The position numbers and the translations under genes are program-made. A stretch of DNA of 52,355 nt from assembly GCA_937996825.1 (NCBI GenBank), contig CALKUJ010000337.1, forward strand, positions 1-52,355. The letters run 5' to 3'. The stretch comes from an uncultured Polynucleobacter sp. GTDB taxonomy: Bacteria; Pseudomonadota; Gammaproteobacteria; Burkholderiales; Burkholderiaceae. Under the pieces are notes generated by a model. It saw nothing but the letters and a program-made list of their open reading frames with translations, did not search any database and had not been told where the DNA came from. Below are positions 1 to 7,904 of this stretch, piece after piece. The number at the start of each line of letters is the position of its first letter. Position 1 is the stretch's first letter.

Positions 1-365
1 TCACCAACGTCATACCGAATTTGCATACGATCACGAATCTGTTTCGTCAGACTCAGATCTTCTTCAGCCGCTTTTTGCTCGGCTTCAATTTTGGCTAACA
101 TAGCTAAAAGCTCGGCGTGTGATTTTGGTTGGCTAGGCAAAAATGCTGCCATTTCTTCAGGCGCCGCTTCAGGCAAGCCTGCTCTTAGCGCTTTTAATTC
201 TTGTCTAACAACTTGAAATGCGTCGAGAAGTCTTTTTTGCTCTGCTTGTTCACTGCCTTCAGAAATCAAATAATGCTTCACATCCATTGCGGATGGGGCA
301 ATCCTCAGGGCACGACCTATCGCAATACCATTCGTAACCGGAATACCATGAAGCGTAAAAGACAA
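1..365 (-). CDS. ptsI: PTS enzyme I (PEP-protein phosphotransferase), N-terminal part
   Basis: Partial gene, cut by the left window edge; about 121 codons are present. Enzyme I takes phosphate from PEP and passes it to HPr. The visible N-terminus reads MSFTLHGIPVTNGIAIGRA, typical of enzyme I and its first swivelling segment, followed by the charged helices of the HPr-binding domain. The best start is a TTG at 363-365, because no in-frame ATG precedes the conserved GIPVTNGIAIG segment and a GGAAGG ribosome site lies 8 nt upstream, inside the end of ptsH. The start sits 1 nt after the ptsH stop, so translation is probably coupled. The catalytic His domain lies outside the window. Confidence 0.9.
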   Translation of the reverse strand, partial: MSFTLHGIPVTNGIAIGRALRIAPSAMDVKHYLISEGSEQAEQKRLLDAFQVVRQELKALRAGLPEAAPEEMAAFLPSQPKSHAELLAMLAKIEAEQKAAEEDLSLTKQIRDRMQIRYDVG

Positions 366-366
366 A

Positions 367-636
367 TTACTGACCTTCCCCAAAACGATCATTGATGAGT
401 GTTTGAATGGCATCAAATGCTTCTTGCGCTTGATCACCTTCAGTCTCAAGGGTCACAACACTTCCCATACCAGCGGCCAACATCATCACACCCATGATAC
501 TTTTTGCATTAACTCTTCTACCACCCTTGCTTAGAAATATTTCACAAGGGAACTGCCCCGCCAGCTGAGTTAATTTAGCTGAGGCACGCGCATGCAATCC
601 AAGTTTGTTGATGATATTAATTTCTGCACTTGGCAT
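367..636 (-). CDS. ptsH: Phosphocarrier protein HPr
   Basis: HPr relays phosphate from enzyme I to EIIA proteins in the cytoplasm. The 89-residue length is standard. His15 lies in the motif GLHARAS and is the phosphorylated histidine. Ser46 in NAKSIMGVM matches the regulatory serine targeted by HPr kinase in species that have HprK; that kinase gene is not in this window. It lies 2 nt after the EIIA gene and 1 nt before ptsI, so the three form one unit. No sugar-specific EIIB or EIIC gene is next to it, which suggests a mainly regulatory PTS. Confidence 0.95.
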   Translation of the reverse strand: MPSAEINIINKLGLHARASAKLTQLAGQFPCEIFLSKGGRRVNAKSIMGVMMLAAGMGSVVTLETEGDQAQEAFDAIQTLINDRFGEGQ

Positions 637-638
637 TC

Positions 639-1079
639 TTAATCCTTAACTTTCATTTGTTTATTGTCATCAGTATGAGTGAGGTGACCAATCGGAATAA
701 TCCCTTGTTGGCCACCGTGCATGGCTTTTTGAGAAGCAGAATCTAAAGGTTCTGCTCGGTAAGCAATGGCGCGCATCAACATGGGCAAATTAACCCCTGC
801 AATCACTCTGACGCGCCCATCAAACTCTGGCAGATGAGCCAAACGATTGGCAACGTTGGCTGGGGTAGCACCCATGATGTCTGTGAGCACCAAAAGCCCC
901 CTATCAGAAATAACTGAATGAGCAGCCTCAACTGTGCGCTCCAAGGTCACTTTGGCATCTTCGTGCGCCATGACATCCAAGGCCTCGAGACGATCAGGGA
1001 CTTCACCAAATACATGACGAGTAAATTCTTGTAAGGCAGATGCCAAAGGTGCATGAGCGATGATTAAAATTCCGGCCAT
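639..1079 (-). CDS. PTS EIIA component, mannose/fructose family
   Basis: A 146-residue single-domain EIIA of the mannose (PTS-EIIA-Man) fold. It starts MAGILIIAHAPLA, where His9 is the expected phosphorylation site, and carries the glycine-rich DIMGATPANVA segment typical of the family. It directly abuts gshB upstream and ptsH downstream. In proteobacteria lacking the mannose permease, such stand-alone EIIA proteins are part of a regulatory PTS with HPr and enzyme I; that role is inferred here from the absence of EIIB/EIIC in the neighbourhood. Confidence 0.9.
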   Translation of the reverse strand: MAGILIIAHAPLASALQEFTRHVFGEVPDRLEALDVMAHEDAKVTLERTVEAAHSVISDRGLLVLTDIMGATPANVANRLAHLPEFDGRVRVIAGVNLPMLMRAIAYRAEPLDSASQKAMHGGQQGIIPIGHLTHTDDNKQMKVKD

Positions 1080-2024
1080 TTAATGAATCTGTTTCTCTAA
1101 ACTAGTTAACCACTGCAATGCCACATCATGACCTGTTTGTTCTGTAATTTCAACAAAGCAAGTTGGGCTTGTGACATTTATTTCTGTTAAAAATCCGCCA
1201 ATAAAATCTAGGCCCACTAGGTGCAAGCCCCTCGACGCCAACTGTGGAGCAAGCTCTTGCGCAATCTTCAACTCTTGTTGAGTGACAGGCTGAGCAACCC
1301 CCTTACCACCTGATGCTAGATTACCTCTCACTTCACCATCTTGAGGAATACGAGCCAAACCGAAAGGAACCACTTCGCCACCAATTAACAATACCCGTTT
1401 ATCGCCAGCAGCTATTTCGGGCAGGAACTTTTGCACCATCAGGGCTCGCTGACCATTGCACCCAAGAGTTTCAACGATGCTGGCTAAATTAAGTCCATTA
1501 TCTTGAACTCGAAAAATCCCTTGGCCGCCCATGCCATCCAAAGGTTTGATGATCACATCTCGATGAAGTTGATGAAACGCTTTGATATCAGCCAAGTCAT
1601 GACTAACCATGGTCGGAGGCGCAAACTTCATGAACTCTAGAAGAGCTAATTTTTCAGAGTGATTTCTTAAAGCATCAGGGGCGTTGAATACCTTTGCTCC
1701 CTCTAGGCATGCTTGCGATAAAAACCAAGTGGCTGTGACATATGCCGAATCAAAAGGAGGATCTTTCCTCATGATGATGGCATCAAATTCAGAAAGCTTT
1801 TTTGCCTGAGCTCTAACTTCTTTGAACCAAGAACCCTCATAAGTTGTTATCTCAATCTGCTTGCAATCTGCTCGAACAAAAGAGTCGATACTTTTTAGAT
1901 CATGAATATGACAGTGCCAAACTTCATGACCTCGCTGTTGCGAAGCCTTCATCATCGCCAAAGTACTGTCTTTTTTAACGACGAAACTATTCAGAGGATC
2001 AGCAATAAAGAGAAGCTTCTTCAT
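1080..2024 (-). CDS. gshB: Glutathione synthetase
   Basis: ATP-grasp enzyme joining gamma-glutamylcysteine and glycine, the second step of glutathione synthesis, in the cytoplasm. The 314-residue length is normal for GshB. Visible family signatures are the N-terminal FIADPLNSF segment, the RKDPPFD motif, the glycine-rich ATP loop PLDGMGGQGIFR, and the C-terminal LDFIGGFLTEINVTSPTC metal/ATP-binding stretch. It starts 4 nt after gshA and its stop abuts the EIIA gene, so both glutathione steps and the PTS genes are co-transcribed. Confidence 0.97.
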   Translation of the reverse strand: MKKLLFIADPLNSFVVKKDSTLAMMKASQQRGHEVWHCHIHDLKSIDSFVRADCKQIEITTYEGSWFKEVRAQAKKLSEFDAIIMRKDPPFDSAYVTATWFLSQACLEGAKVFNAPDALRNHSEKLALLEFMKFAPPTMVSHDLADIKAFHQLHRDVIIKPLDGMGGQGIFRVQDNGLNLASIVETLGCNGQRALMVQKFLPEIAAGDKRVLLIGGEVVPFGLARIPQDGEVRGNLASGGKGVAQPVTQQELKIAQELAPQLASRGLHLVGLDFIGGFLTEINVTSPTCFVEITEQTGHDVALQWLTSLEKQIH

Positions 2025-2028
2025 CTGA

Positions 2029-3321
2029 TTATTCTGCCTCTGGATCAGTGCGCTCTAATTCTAAAGATGCTGCCAATAAGGCAAGCCTTGCAACTACGCC
2101 ATAGAGATAAAAACGATTTGGTACCGCAATACCTGGCTTTGCTGCAACATCAGGGATCGCATTGTGCTCAAATGCAAGCGGCACAAAATGCATGCCTGGA
2201 GCATTCAGATTTTCGTCAACGCCACGGCTGGTATGAACTCTATAGAAACCACCAACCACGTAACGATCCATCATGTAGACCACAGGCTCAGCAACGGCTT
2301 CATTGATTTTTTCAAAGGTATAGACACCTTCTTGAACCAAGACATCAGCAACTTCTAAGCCCTCTTTGATGACGCTCATTTTGTTACGTTCTTTGCGGTT
2401 CAAATCTTTGACTTCGCTGGCATCTTTAACGGTCATGATGCCCATGCCATAAGTTCCAGCATCCGCTTTCACAATGACGTATGGTTTTTCTTTGATGCCG
2501 TATTCTTTGTATTTACGCGCAATCTTTTTCAGGATTGCGTCAACGCTTTCTTGCAAGCAATCTTCACCGATGCGCTCATGAAAGTTAACTCCAGAACACT
2601 TCGTGAAAAATGGATTGATCATCCAAGGATCAATATCAATCACCTTAGAAAACTTTTTAGCCACATCATCATAGGCATCAAAGTGATTTGATTTACGACG
2701 CACTGCCCAACCAGCATGTAATGGTGGCAGCAAATATTGCTCATAAAGATTTTCTAAGATCTTTGGGATACCGCCGGATAAATCATTATTCAGAAGAATG
2801 GTGCAAGGATCAAAATCCTTAAGGCCTAATCGACGACCTTTCATACCAATTCTGGCCAATGGCTCTAAAACCAATCTTTGACCATCTGGTAAATCGATGG
2901 GTGTTGGTTTTGTTATCTCTTCTGACAAACTTCCCAAGCGAACGTTCAAACCAGTTTGTCTCAATATTGAAGCCAAGCGTGCGACGTTTTGCAAATAAAA
3001 CACATTTCGTGTGTGACGCTCGGGTATCAATAGTAAATTTTTTGCGTCTGGGCAAATTTTCTCAATCGAAGCCATCGATGCCTGAACGGCCAAAGGCATC
3101 ATTTCTGGAGATAGGTTATTGAACCCTCCAGGGAATAAATTTGTGTCAACAGGAGCAAGCTTAAAACCCGCATTGCGCAGATCAACTGAACAATAAAAAG
3201 GTGGCGTGTGCTCTTGCCACTCCAGCCTGAACCATCGCTCAATGGCAGGTGTGGCTTCTAAAACTTTGCTTTCTAATTCAAGCAAAGGACCATTTAGGGC
3301 AGTAATAAGATGAGGAACCAT
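2029..3321 (-). CDS. gshA: Glutamate-cysteine ligase, proteobacterial GshA type
   Basis: First, usually rate-limiting, step of glutathione synthesis: ATP-dependent ligation of glutamate and cysteine. The 430-residue protein belongs to the GshA family found in beta- and some gammaproteobacteria rather than the E. coli GshA fold family; recognisable parts are the N-terminal SVDLRNAGFKLAPVDTNLFP segment and the glycine-rich VKADAGTYGMGIMTVKD loop. It is the first gene of the leftward gshA-gshB-PTS unit, immediately downstream of the amtB terminator, so a promoter must lie in the roughly 20-130 nt in front of it. Confidence 0.93.
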   Translation of the reverse strand: MVPHLITALNGPLLELESKVLEATPAIERWFRLEWQEHTPPFYCSVDLRNAGFKLAPVDTNLFPGGFNNLSPEMMPLAVQASMASIEKICPDAKNLLLIPERHTRNVFYLQNVARLASILRQTGLNVRLGSLSEEITKPTPIDLPDGQRLVLEPLARIGMKGRRLGLKDFDPCTILLNNDLSGGIPKILENLYEQYLLPPLHAGWAVRRKSNHFDAYDDVAKKFSKVIDIDPWMINPFFTKCSGVNFHERIGEDCLQESVDAILKKIARKYKEYGIKEKPYVIVKADAGTYGMGIMTVKDASEVKDLNRKERNKMSVIKEGLEVADVLVQEGVYTFEKINEAVAEPVVYMMDRYVVGGFYRVHTSRGVDENLNAPGMHFVPLAFEHNAIPDVAAKPGIAVPNRFYLYGVVARLALLAASLELERTDPEAE

Positions 3322-3340
3322 GTTGTCATTCTAAGACAGA

Positions 3341-3379
3341 TAAAAAAAGAGCGGGTTCTAATTAAAGAAACCGCTCTTT
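3341..3379 (-). terminator. Rho-independent terminator of the torF-glnK-amtB operon
   Basis: Read leftward, AAAGAGCGG (3379-3371) pairs perfectly with CCGCTCTTT (3354-3346). After one mismatch the stem extends by four more pairs, around an AT-rich loop. A run of seven T follows (3348-3342). It lies about 70 nt after the amtB stop and just upstream of gshA, separating the two leftward operons. Confidence 0.88.
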
Positions 3380-3450
3380 AAAAGCCCCCCAGTCACAGAT
3401 CTACCAGGGGATGTTTACTTCACATTTCACACAGATTTACTACCAAATCA

Positions 3451-4938
3451 TTAACTTTCGTACGCTGTTTCGCCGTGTGAAGTAATGTCTAAACCTTCAC
3501 GCTCAGCATCTTCAGGTACACGCAAACCAATGACCACATCAACTAGTTTGTAGGCAATGAATGAAACCACGCCTGACCAAACAACCGTTGTTAATACAGC
3601 CTTGGCTTGAACCCATACTTGTCCTACGATTGAGTAGTCAGCTGCAACAGCGTTGGCTACGTAGTCGTAGATGCCTGTGCCACCCAATGCTGGGGCTGCA
3701 AACACGCCTGTTAAAAGCGCACCCACAATACCACCCACACCGTGAACACCAAACACGTCCAAGCTATCGTCAGCACCTAACATGCGCTTCAATCCAGTAA
3801 CACCCCACAAGCATAGGAAGCCTGAGATCAAACCGATGATGATGGCGCCCATTGGGCCAACAAAGCCTGCTGCTGGAGTAACTGCAACCAAACCGGCCAC
3901 TGCACCAGATGCTGCACCCAACATTGATGGCTTGCCTTTGCCCATCCACTCACCCAAAGACCAAGTCAACACAGCTGCTGATGTTGCTAAGAATGTATTA
4001 GCAAACGCCATTGCTGCACCACCTGATGCCTCTAGTGCTGAACCTGCGTTGAAGCCAAACCAACCAAACCACAATAGTGATGCACCAACCATGGTCAAAG
4101 TTAAGCTATGTGGCTTCATGGCTTCTTTGCCGAAACCAATACGCTTACCGATCACATAAGCACCAACCAAACCAGCTACAGCGGCATTGATATGCACCAC
4201 TGTGCCGCCAGCGAAGTCTAATGCGCCCATTTGGAACAACCAACCAGAAGCTGCTGTTGCTGCTTCACCTGCGGCTGCATCTGTATAAGCATCAGGACCT
4301 GGCCAGAACCAAACCATGTGAGCGATTGGTAGATAGCTGAATGTGAACCATAGAACAATGAACAACAATACAGCTGAGAACTTTGCACGCTCTGCGAACG
4401 CACCAATGATCAAGCAGCAAGTAATCGTTGCGAATGCGCCTTGGAATGAGAAGAATGAAAACTCCGGAATCACAACACCTTTACTGAATGTCGCGCCCAT
4501 TGATTCTGGTGTTAAACCAGCCAAGAAGAGTCGATCAAATCCACCAAAGAAAGCGTTACCTGGTGTGAAGGCAATACTGTAGCCATACACTGCCCAAAGA
4601 ACAGCCACCAATGAGAAGATGACCATACACTGCATCAACACAGACAACATGTTTTTGCTACGCACTAAGCCACCGTAGAAAAGACCCAAACCTGGCAATG
4701 TCATCAATACCACCAAAGCAGTACAGATCATGATCCAAGCTGTGTCACCTTTGTTTGCAACTGGTGCTGGAGCGGCCGGAGCAGCTGGAGCAGCACTTGC
4801 AGCAGCAGTAGCTGGAGCTGTCACTGCTGGCTTAGCATCATCTTTAGCAAATGCTGGAGATGAAACTGCCATCGTGACTGATCCCAATGCCAACGCTGTT
4901 GCACCAGCTGCGAGTAGACGTTTAATCCAATGTGTCAT
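3451..4938 (-). CDS. amtB: Ammonium transporter
   Basis: Inner-membrane ammonium channel of the Amt/Rh family, paired with the PII protein encoded just upstream. Core signatures are GLGLFYGGLVRSKN, the GGTVVHINAAVAGLVGA segment and DVFGVHGVGGIVGALLTG, which carry the conserved pore histidines. At 495 residues it is about 65 longer than E. coli AmtB. The extra length is an N-terminal signal peptide ending near SPAFA (about residue 31) and then an Ala/Pro-rich linker of about 30 residues before the first core helix. It starts 14 nt after glnK and ends before a strong terminator. Confidence 0.97.
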   Translation of the reverse strand: MTHWIKRLLAAGATALALGSVTMAVSSPAFAKDDAKPAVTAPATAAASAAPAAPAAPAPVANKGDTAWIMICTALVVLMTLPGLGLFYGGLVRSKNMLSVLMQCMVIFSLVAVLWAVYGYSIAFTPGNAFFGGFDRLFLAGLTPESMGATFSKGVVIPEFSFFSFQGAFATITCCLIIGAFAERAKFSAVLLFIVLWFTFSYLPIAHMVWFWPGPDAYTDAAAGEAATAASGWLFQMGALDFAGGTVVHINAAVAGLVGAYVIGKRIGFGKEAMKPHSLTLTMVGASLLWFGWFGFNAGSALEASGGAAMAFANTFLATSAAVLTWSLGEWMGKGKPSMLGAASGAVAGLVAVTPAAGFVGPMGAIIIGLISGFLCLWGVTGLKRMLGADDSLDVFGVHGVGGIVGALLTGVFAAPALGGTGIYDYVANAVAADYSIVGQVWVQAKAVLTTVVWSGVVSFIAYKLVDVVIGLRVPEDAEREGLDITSHGETAYES

Positions 4939-4952
4939 TTTGATACCTCGCT

Positions 4953-5291
4953 TTAAAGAGCAGACTGACCGGTTTCACCGGTACGAATGCGGATAACTTG
5001 TTCAACAGATGACACAAAAATTTTGCCATCACCGATCTTGCCGGTTTTTGCTGACTTTTCAATCGCTTCGATGGCGCGTTCAACGATGCCATCATCCACT
5101 GCTGCCTCAATTTTTACTTTTGGCAGAAAATCAACAACGTACTCAGCACCGCGATACAACTCGGTGTGACCCTTTTGTCGTCCAAAGCCTTTGACTTCAG
5201 TGACGGTAATGCCTGAGACGCCTACTTCTGATAGCGCCTCACGCACTTCGTCAAGCTTGAAGGGCTTGATGATTGCTGTGATTAATTTCAT
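4953..5291 (-). CDS. glnK: Nitrogen regulatory PII protein
   Basis: Trimeric PII signal protein that senses 2-oxoglutarate, ATP/ADP and glutamine status (through uridylylation) and plugs AmtB. It has the standard 112 residues. Tyr51 of the T-loop, in GHTELYRGAEY, is the uridylylation site; the B-loop region KTGKIGDGKIFV is intact. Linkage to amtB supports naming it glnK rather than glnB, although the sequence alone would allow either. It is the middle gene of torF-glnK-amtB, 24 nt after torF. Confidence 0.95.
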   Translation of the reverse strand: MKLITAIIKPFKLDEVREALSEVGVSGITVTEVKGFGRQKGHTELYRGAEYVVDFLPKVKIEAAVDDGIVERAIEAIEKSAKTGKIGDGKIFVSSVEQVIRIRTGETGQSAL

Positions 5292-5315
5292 GAGTTTCTC
5301 CGTGAGATCGCTGAA

Positions 5316-6125
5316 TTAGAAAGCTTTGGTTAGAGATAAAACGAACGCATCTTTATAGAGCGCCTTTGTACCGCTAGTAGCATAAGCTTTTGTACCAGCA
5401 CTCATATTATTGGTGTGGTACTTGCCGCTAATAATCACGCCATCCATGTCATAAGTTAGGCCTACGTAATAATCAGAATAAGAAAACTTACCATCAGTTT
5501 TGTAATCAGATGCTGACTCTTTATAGTCCGTATAACCTGCATGAGCTACAACAGATAGCTTCGGCGCCACTTCTTGTGTCAAAGTTAAATCGTAGTAAGT
5601 TGTTCCTCTCGCGCTTTTATTAGAAGCTGTCGATGCGAAATAATTGTCACCAATAACGTAGTTGACTTTAAACAAAGCAGGGCCATAAGTTACGCCCACA
5701 TAAACTTCCTCAGTATTAGCTAAATAATTTGTGTTATTACTCTTACCTTTATTAGATCCAGGATAGTAGTAAGCAATCGCGCCTACATCAAAAGTAACTC
5801 CTGAAATTTCTTTTTTAAATCCACCGTAAAAATCAACCTCAAGATTGTCACCTTTTGGACCAGCTGCCCAGTCAGAAACTTGTGAAGCCCATGTTCCTAA
5901 ATAAAAACCTTCCTTGAATGCCACATCCACACCACCCTGCAAAGCAGGATTTTTATTATTCTGTGAAATGCCACGGAAACGATAGTCACTGGTAACACCA
6001 ATATTCGGCGTAATCGTTACGCTTGGGATTTCAGCTGGCGCAGCTGTTTGTGCCAACACAGTGCCAGAAGTTAAAGTTGCAGCAGCTGCCAAAGCGATCG
6101 CTGAGAGAGTTAAGTAAGTTTTCAT
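5316..6125 (-). CDS. TorF family putative porin
   Basis: Predicted outer-membrane beta-barrel of the proteobacterial TorF-type family. The start at 6125 (MKTYLTLSAI) is chosen because AGGAG lies 8 nt upstream and a signal peptide ending near VLAQ follows directly; a longer frame from 6152 would begin with TTG and lacks support. The mature protein opens with the family segment VTSDYRFRGISQN, contains many alternating aromatic strands and ends in Phe, as expected for barrel assembly. As first gene of an NtrC-type operon with glnK-amtB, it may let nitrogen compounds cross the outer membrane; that substrate is inference. Confidence 0.85.
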   Translation of the reverse strand: MKTYLTLSAIALAAAATLTSGTVLAQTAAPAEIPSVTITPNIGVTSDYRFRGISQNNKNPALQGGVDVAFKEGFYLGTWASQVSDWAAGPKGDNLEVDFYGGFKKEISGVTFDVGAIAYYYPGSNKGKSNNTNYLANTEEVYVGVTYGPALFKVNYVIGDNYFASTASNKSARGTTYYDLTLTQEVAPKLSVVAHAGYTDYKESASDYKTDGKFSYSDYYVGLTYDMDGVIISGKYHTNNMSAGTKAYATSGTKALYKDAFVLSLTKAF

Positions 6126-6177
6126 ATGTTGCACTCCTAATAAACAATCCAAGGGAAATTCCTTGCTAAGTTATTAA

Positions 6178-6193
6178 GCAAAAGCTGTGCCAG
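6178..6193 (-). promoter_or_regulatory. Sigma-54-like -24/-12 element with one extra base in the spacer
   Basis: Read leftward, TGGCAC and TTGC are both perfect matches to the sigma-54 -24 and -12 boxes, but six bases rather than five separate them, so the GG-to-GC distance is 11 instead of 10. It lies about 53 nt upstream of the torF start. Together with the NtrC dyad some 118 nt further upstream it is the best promoter candidate for torF-glnK-amtB, but the spacing would normally weaken it strongly. Confidence 0.5.
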
Positions 6194-6302
6194 TTCTATT
6201 TAATTCAATAAAAACAATGGTTTAATTGGCTTATTGCCTCATTGCTTGAGTGTAATCAAATCAGTGCACCATTTAAGTATGCATGATATGCACCAAAATG
6301 AA

Positions 6303-6318
6303 GCACCGTATTGGTGCA
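6303..6318. promoter_or_regulatory. NtrC-type binding dyad
   Basis: GCACC-N5-GGTGC with a trailing A is an almost exact match to the NtrC enhancer consensus. A second half site TGCACC lies at 6289-6294 and a third at 6265-6270, suggesting clustered binding. The centre is about 145 nt from the predicted torF start point, a normal enhancer distance for sigma-54 activation. It lies in the shared region with the divergent ubiK gene, which starts at 6377. Confidence 0.75.
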
Positions 6319-6376
6319 TGGCATACTCATATCTTTGGTAAAAAGATACTATTGAAGAAATACCTTTGGAGACCGT

Positions 6377-6628
6377 ATGAAACCGCAAGACATCATGGAA
6401 AAAATGCAGACCATTGCCAATGACATGCAAACCAAAGTTGGCGATGCTATTCGTCAATCACCTGCAAAAGACTTAGAAAAAAATGTTCGCGGCTTAATGA
6501 CCCAAGGATTTCAGAAACTAGATTTGGTCACTCGCGAAGAATTCGATTTGCAGACTCAAGTATTAGCTAAAACTCGTGCCAAATTAGAAGAGCTTGAAGC
6601 CAAGGTCAGCGCTCTAGAAAAAAAGTAA
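6377..6628 (+). CDS. ubiK: UbiK family ubiquinone biosynthesis accessory factor
   Basis: An 83-residue BMFP-domain protein. UbiK homologues bind the ubiquinone biosynthesis complex and lipids in the cytosol. The C-terminal half (about residues 52-83) is a regular coiled coil (VTREEFDLQTQVLAKTR onward) that would trimerise. The start has GGAG 6 nt upstream. It is divergent from torF and convergent with the MFS gene, whose stop lies 4 nt away, so it is probably a single-gene transcript. Confidence 0.88.
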   Translation: MKPQDIMEKMQTIANDMQTKVGDAIRQSPAKDLEKNVRGLMTQGFQKLDLVTREEFDLQTQVLAKTRAKLEELEAKVSALEKK

Positions 6629-6632
6629 TTAC

Positions 6633-7898
6633 TTATTTAGCTGCCAAGTGATGCTTCAAAGGTTTTGGGTAATACAAAAACCAAATAAAAGACATCACTT
6701 GTAGCACTAAGAATACTAAAAAGACTTGGCGAAAAGCATCTGGCTTTGCAAAACCTTGAGCAGTCATCAAGTCAATTCCCCAGCCAATGCTCCATTGGAA
6801 AATAAAAGCTCCAACAAATATCAATAAGTTGTAACTGGTGCTCGCCAAGCCCGCATTACGCGATGGAAATGCTGTGATCACAGTGCTCTGACCCAAAATA
6901 TGTCCTGTAGCAGTGATGGCCAACAAAATCCATAAAATCCAACTCAACTGAATTTGCCAAGTCATCGCAATCAACTGCGCCACCAAACCAATCCCCAACA
7001 AATACTTGATGTAGTTCAGTGTTTGATAACCCTGTCGATTGGCACGTGGAATAAACCAGGCATTAAACGCATAACCCAACAACATCACGCCATTGAATAA
7101 AAACAAAATTTGCGCACTTTCAACCGAGCTATAGCCAAGAACATCCATCATCCATGGACCAATCCAAAGTGTTTGCAATGCCAAAAAGCCACCATGATTG
7201 ATCACACCGATAGGCAACATTCTTAAGAAGAATGGATTAAGAAAAATATCTTTCAAGCCAATCGACTGATGATCATCACTCAAAGGTGCATTATTCACAT
7301 GTGGGTGATCATCAAATTTTGGCAAACCAAAACGTATGCCTATAAAACCAATGAAGACCATCATGGCCATCACCAAGAAGATTCCGCGCCAGCCAATGTA
7401 AGGCAGAGATAACTGAACAGGTACCGTGGTCATCAAAGCGCCTACCGTACCGAACACCAACATTGCCGAAGCAAGTTGCCCTTGCTGCTCTAACGCAAAC
7501 CATCTGCGATAAGCGGTGAAGGCTGCCATGAGACAAGCTGATACGCCCACACCAATCATGAGTCTTCCGATCGACAAACCGAGGAGACTCTCTGCCAAAG
7601 CAAAGGTGATTGTCCCAACCAAGGCGATCAATAACAACACACTCTCGACTCTTCTAACGCCAAATTTATCAAGCGCAATACCCAAAGGTATTTGCATCGC
7701 TGAAAAGCCAATGAAGTAAGCGGCTGATAAAAGACCTAGCTGAGCATTGCTGATTTTTAAATCTGCCATCAACTCTGGAGCAATCACTGCGTTCACCGAA
7801 CGGAACGCATAAGACAAAACATAAGCAAAAGCAAAAAAGATAAAAACCTTGAGTGCCAAAGCACCCTTCATCGGTAAAGCGGGAGTTGGCTGACTCAT
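6633..7898 (-). CDS. MFS transporter
   Basis: A 421-residue inner-membrane carrier with about 12 hydrophobic segments. The loop between helices 2 and 3 has the MFS signature GIALDKFGVRRVE, and a basic loop follows in the middle (about residues 195-215). The substrate cannot be read from the sequence; the general look is of the nitrate/nitrite or organic anion type carriers. It follows a lipoprotein gene by 6 nt and is probably co-transcribed with it. Confidence 0.85.
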   Translation of the reverse strand: MSQPTPALPMKGALALKVFIFFAFAYVLSYAFRSVNAVIAPELMADLKISNAQLGLLSAAYFIGFSAMQIPLGIALDKFGVRRVESVLLLIALVGTITFALAESLLGLSIGRLMIGVGVSACLMAAFTAYRRWFALEQQGQLASAMLVFGTVGALMTTVPVQLSLPYIGWRGIFLVMAMMVFIGFIGIRFGLPKFDDHPHVNNAPLSDDHQSIGLKDIFLNPFFLRMLPIGVINHGGFLALQTLWIGPWMMDVLGYSSVESAQILFLFNGVMLLGYAFNAWFIPRANRQGYQTLNYIKYLLGIGLVAQLIAMTWQIQLSWILWILLAITATGHILGQSTVITAFPSRNAGLASTSYNLLIFVGAFIFQWSIGWGIDLMTAQGFAKPDAFRQVFLVFLVLQVMSFIWFLYYPKPLKHHLAAK

Positions 7899-7904
7899 AG
7901 CGAC

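Noticed and set aside
201..395. A 64-codon plus-strand frame at the left edge
   Set aside because: It is antisense to the clear ptsI N-terminus and the end of ptsH and has no recognisable features.
2859..3122. Plus-strand frame of 87 codons inside gshA
   Set aside because: Antisense to a strongly conserved gene; codon pattern follows gshA and there is no ribosome site.
4730..4996. Ala-rich plus-strand frame opposite the amtB 5' end
   Set aside because: Its Ala-rich composition is a mirror of the Ala/Pro-rich linker of AmtB and it spans the amtB-glnK junction.
6239..6457. Minus-strand frame overlapping the NtrC site and ubiK
   Set aside because: It runs antisense through the ubiK start and the regulatory region; no domain and no conserved start context.
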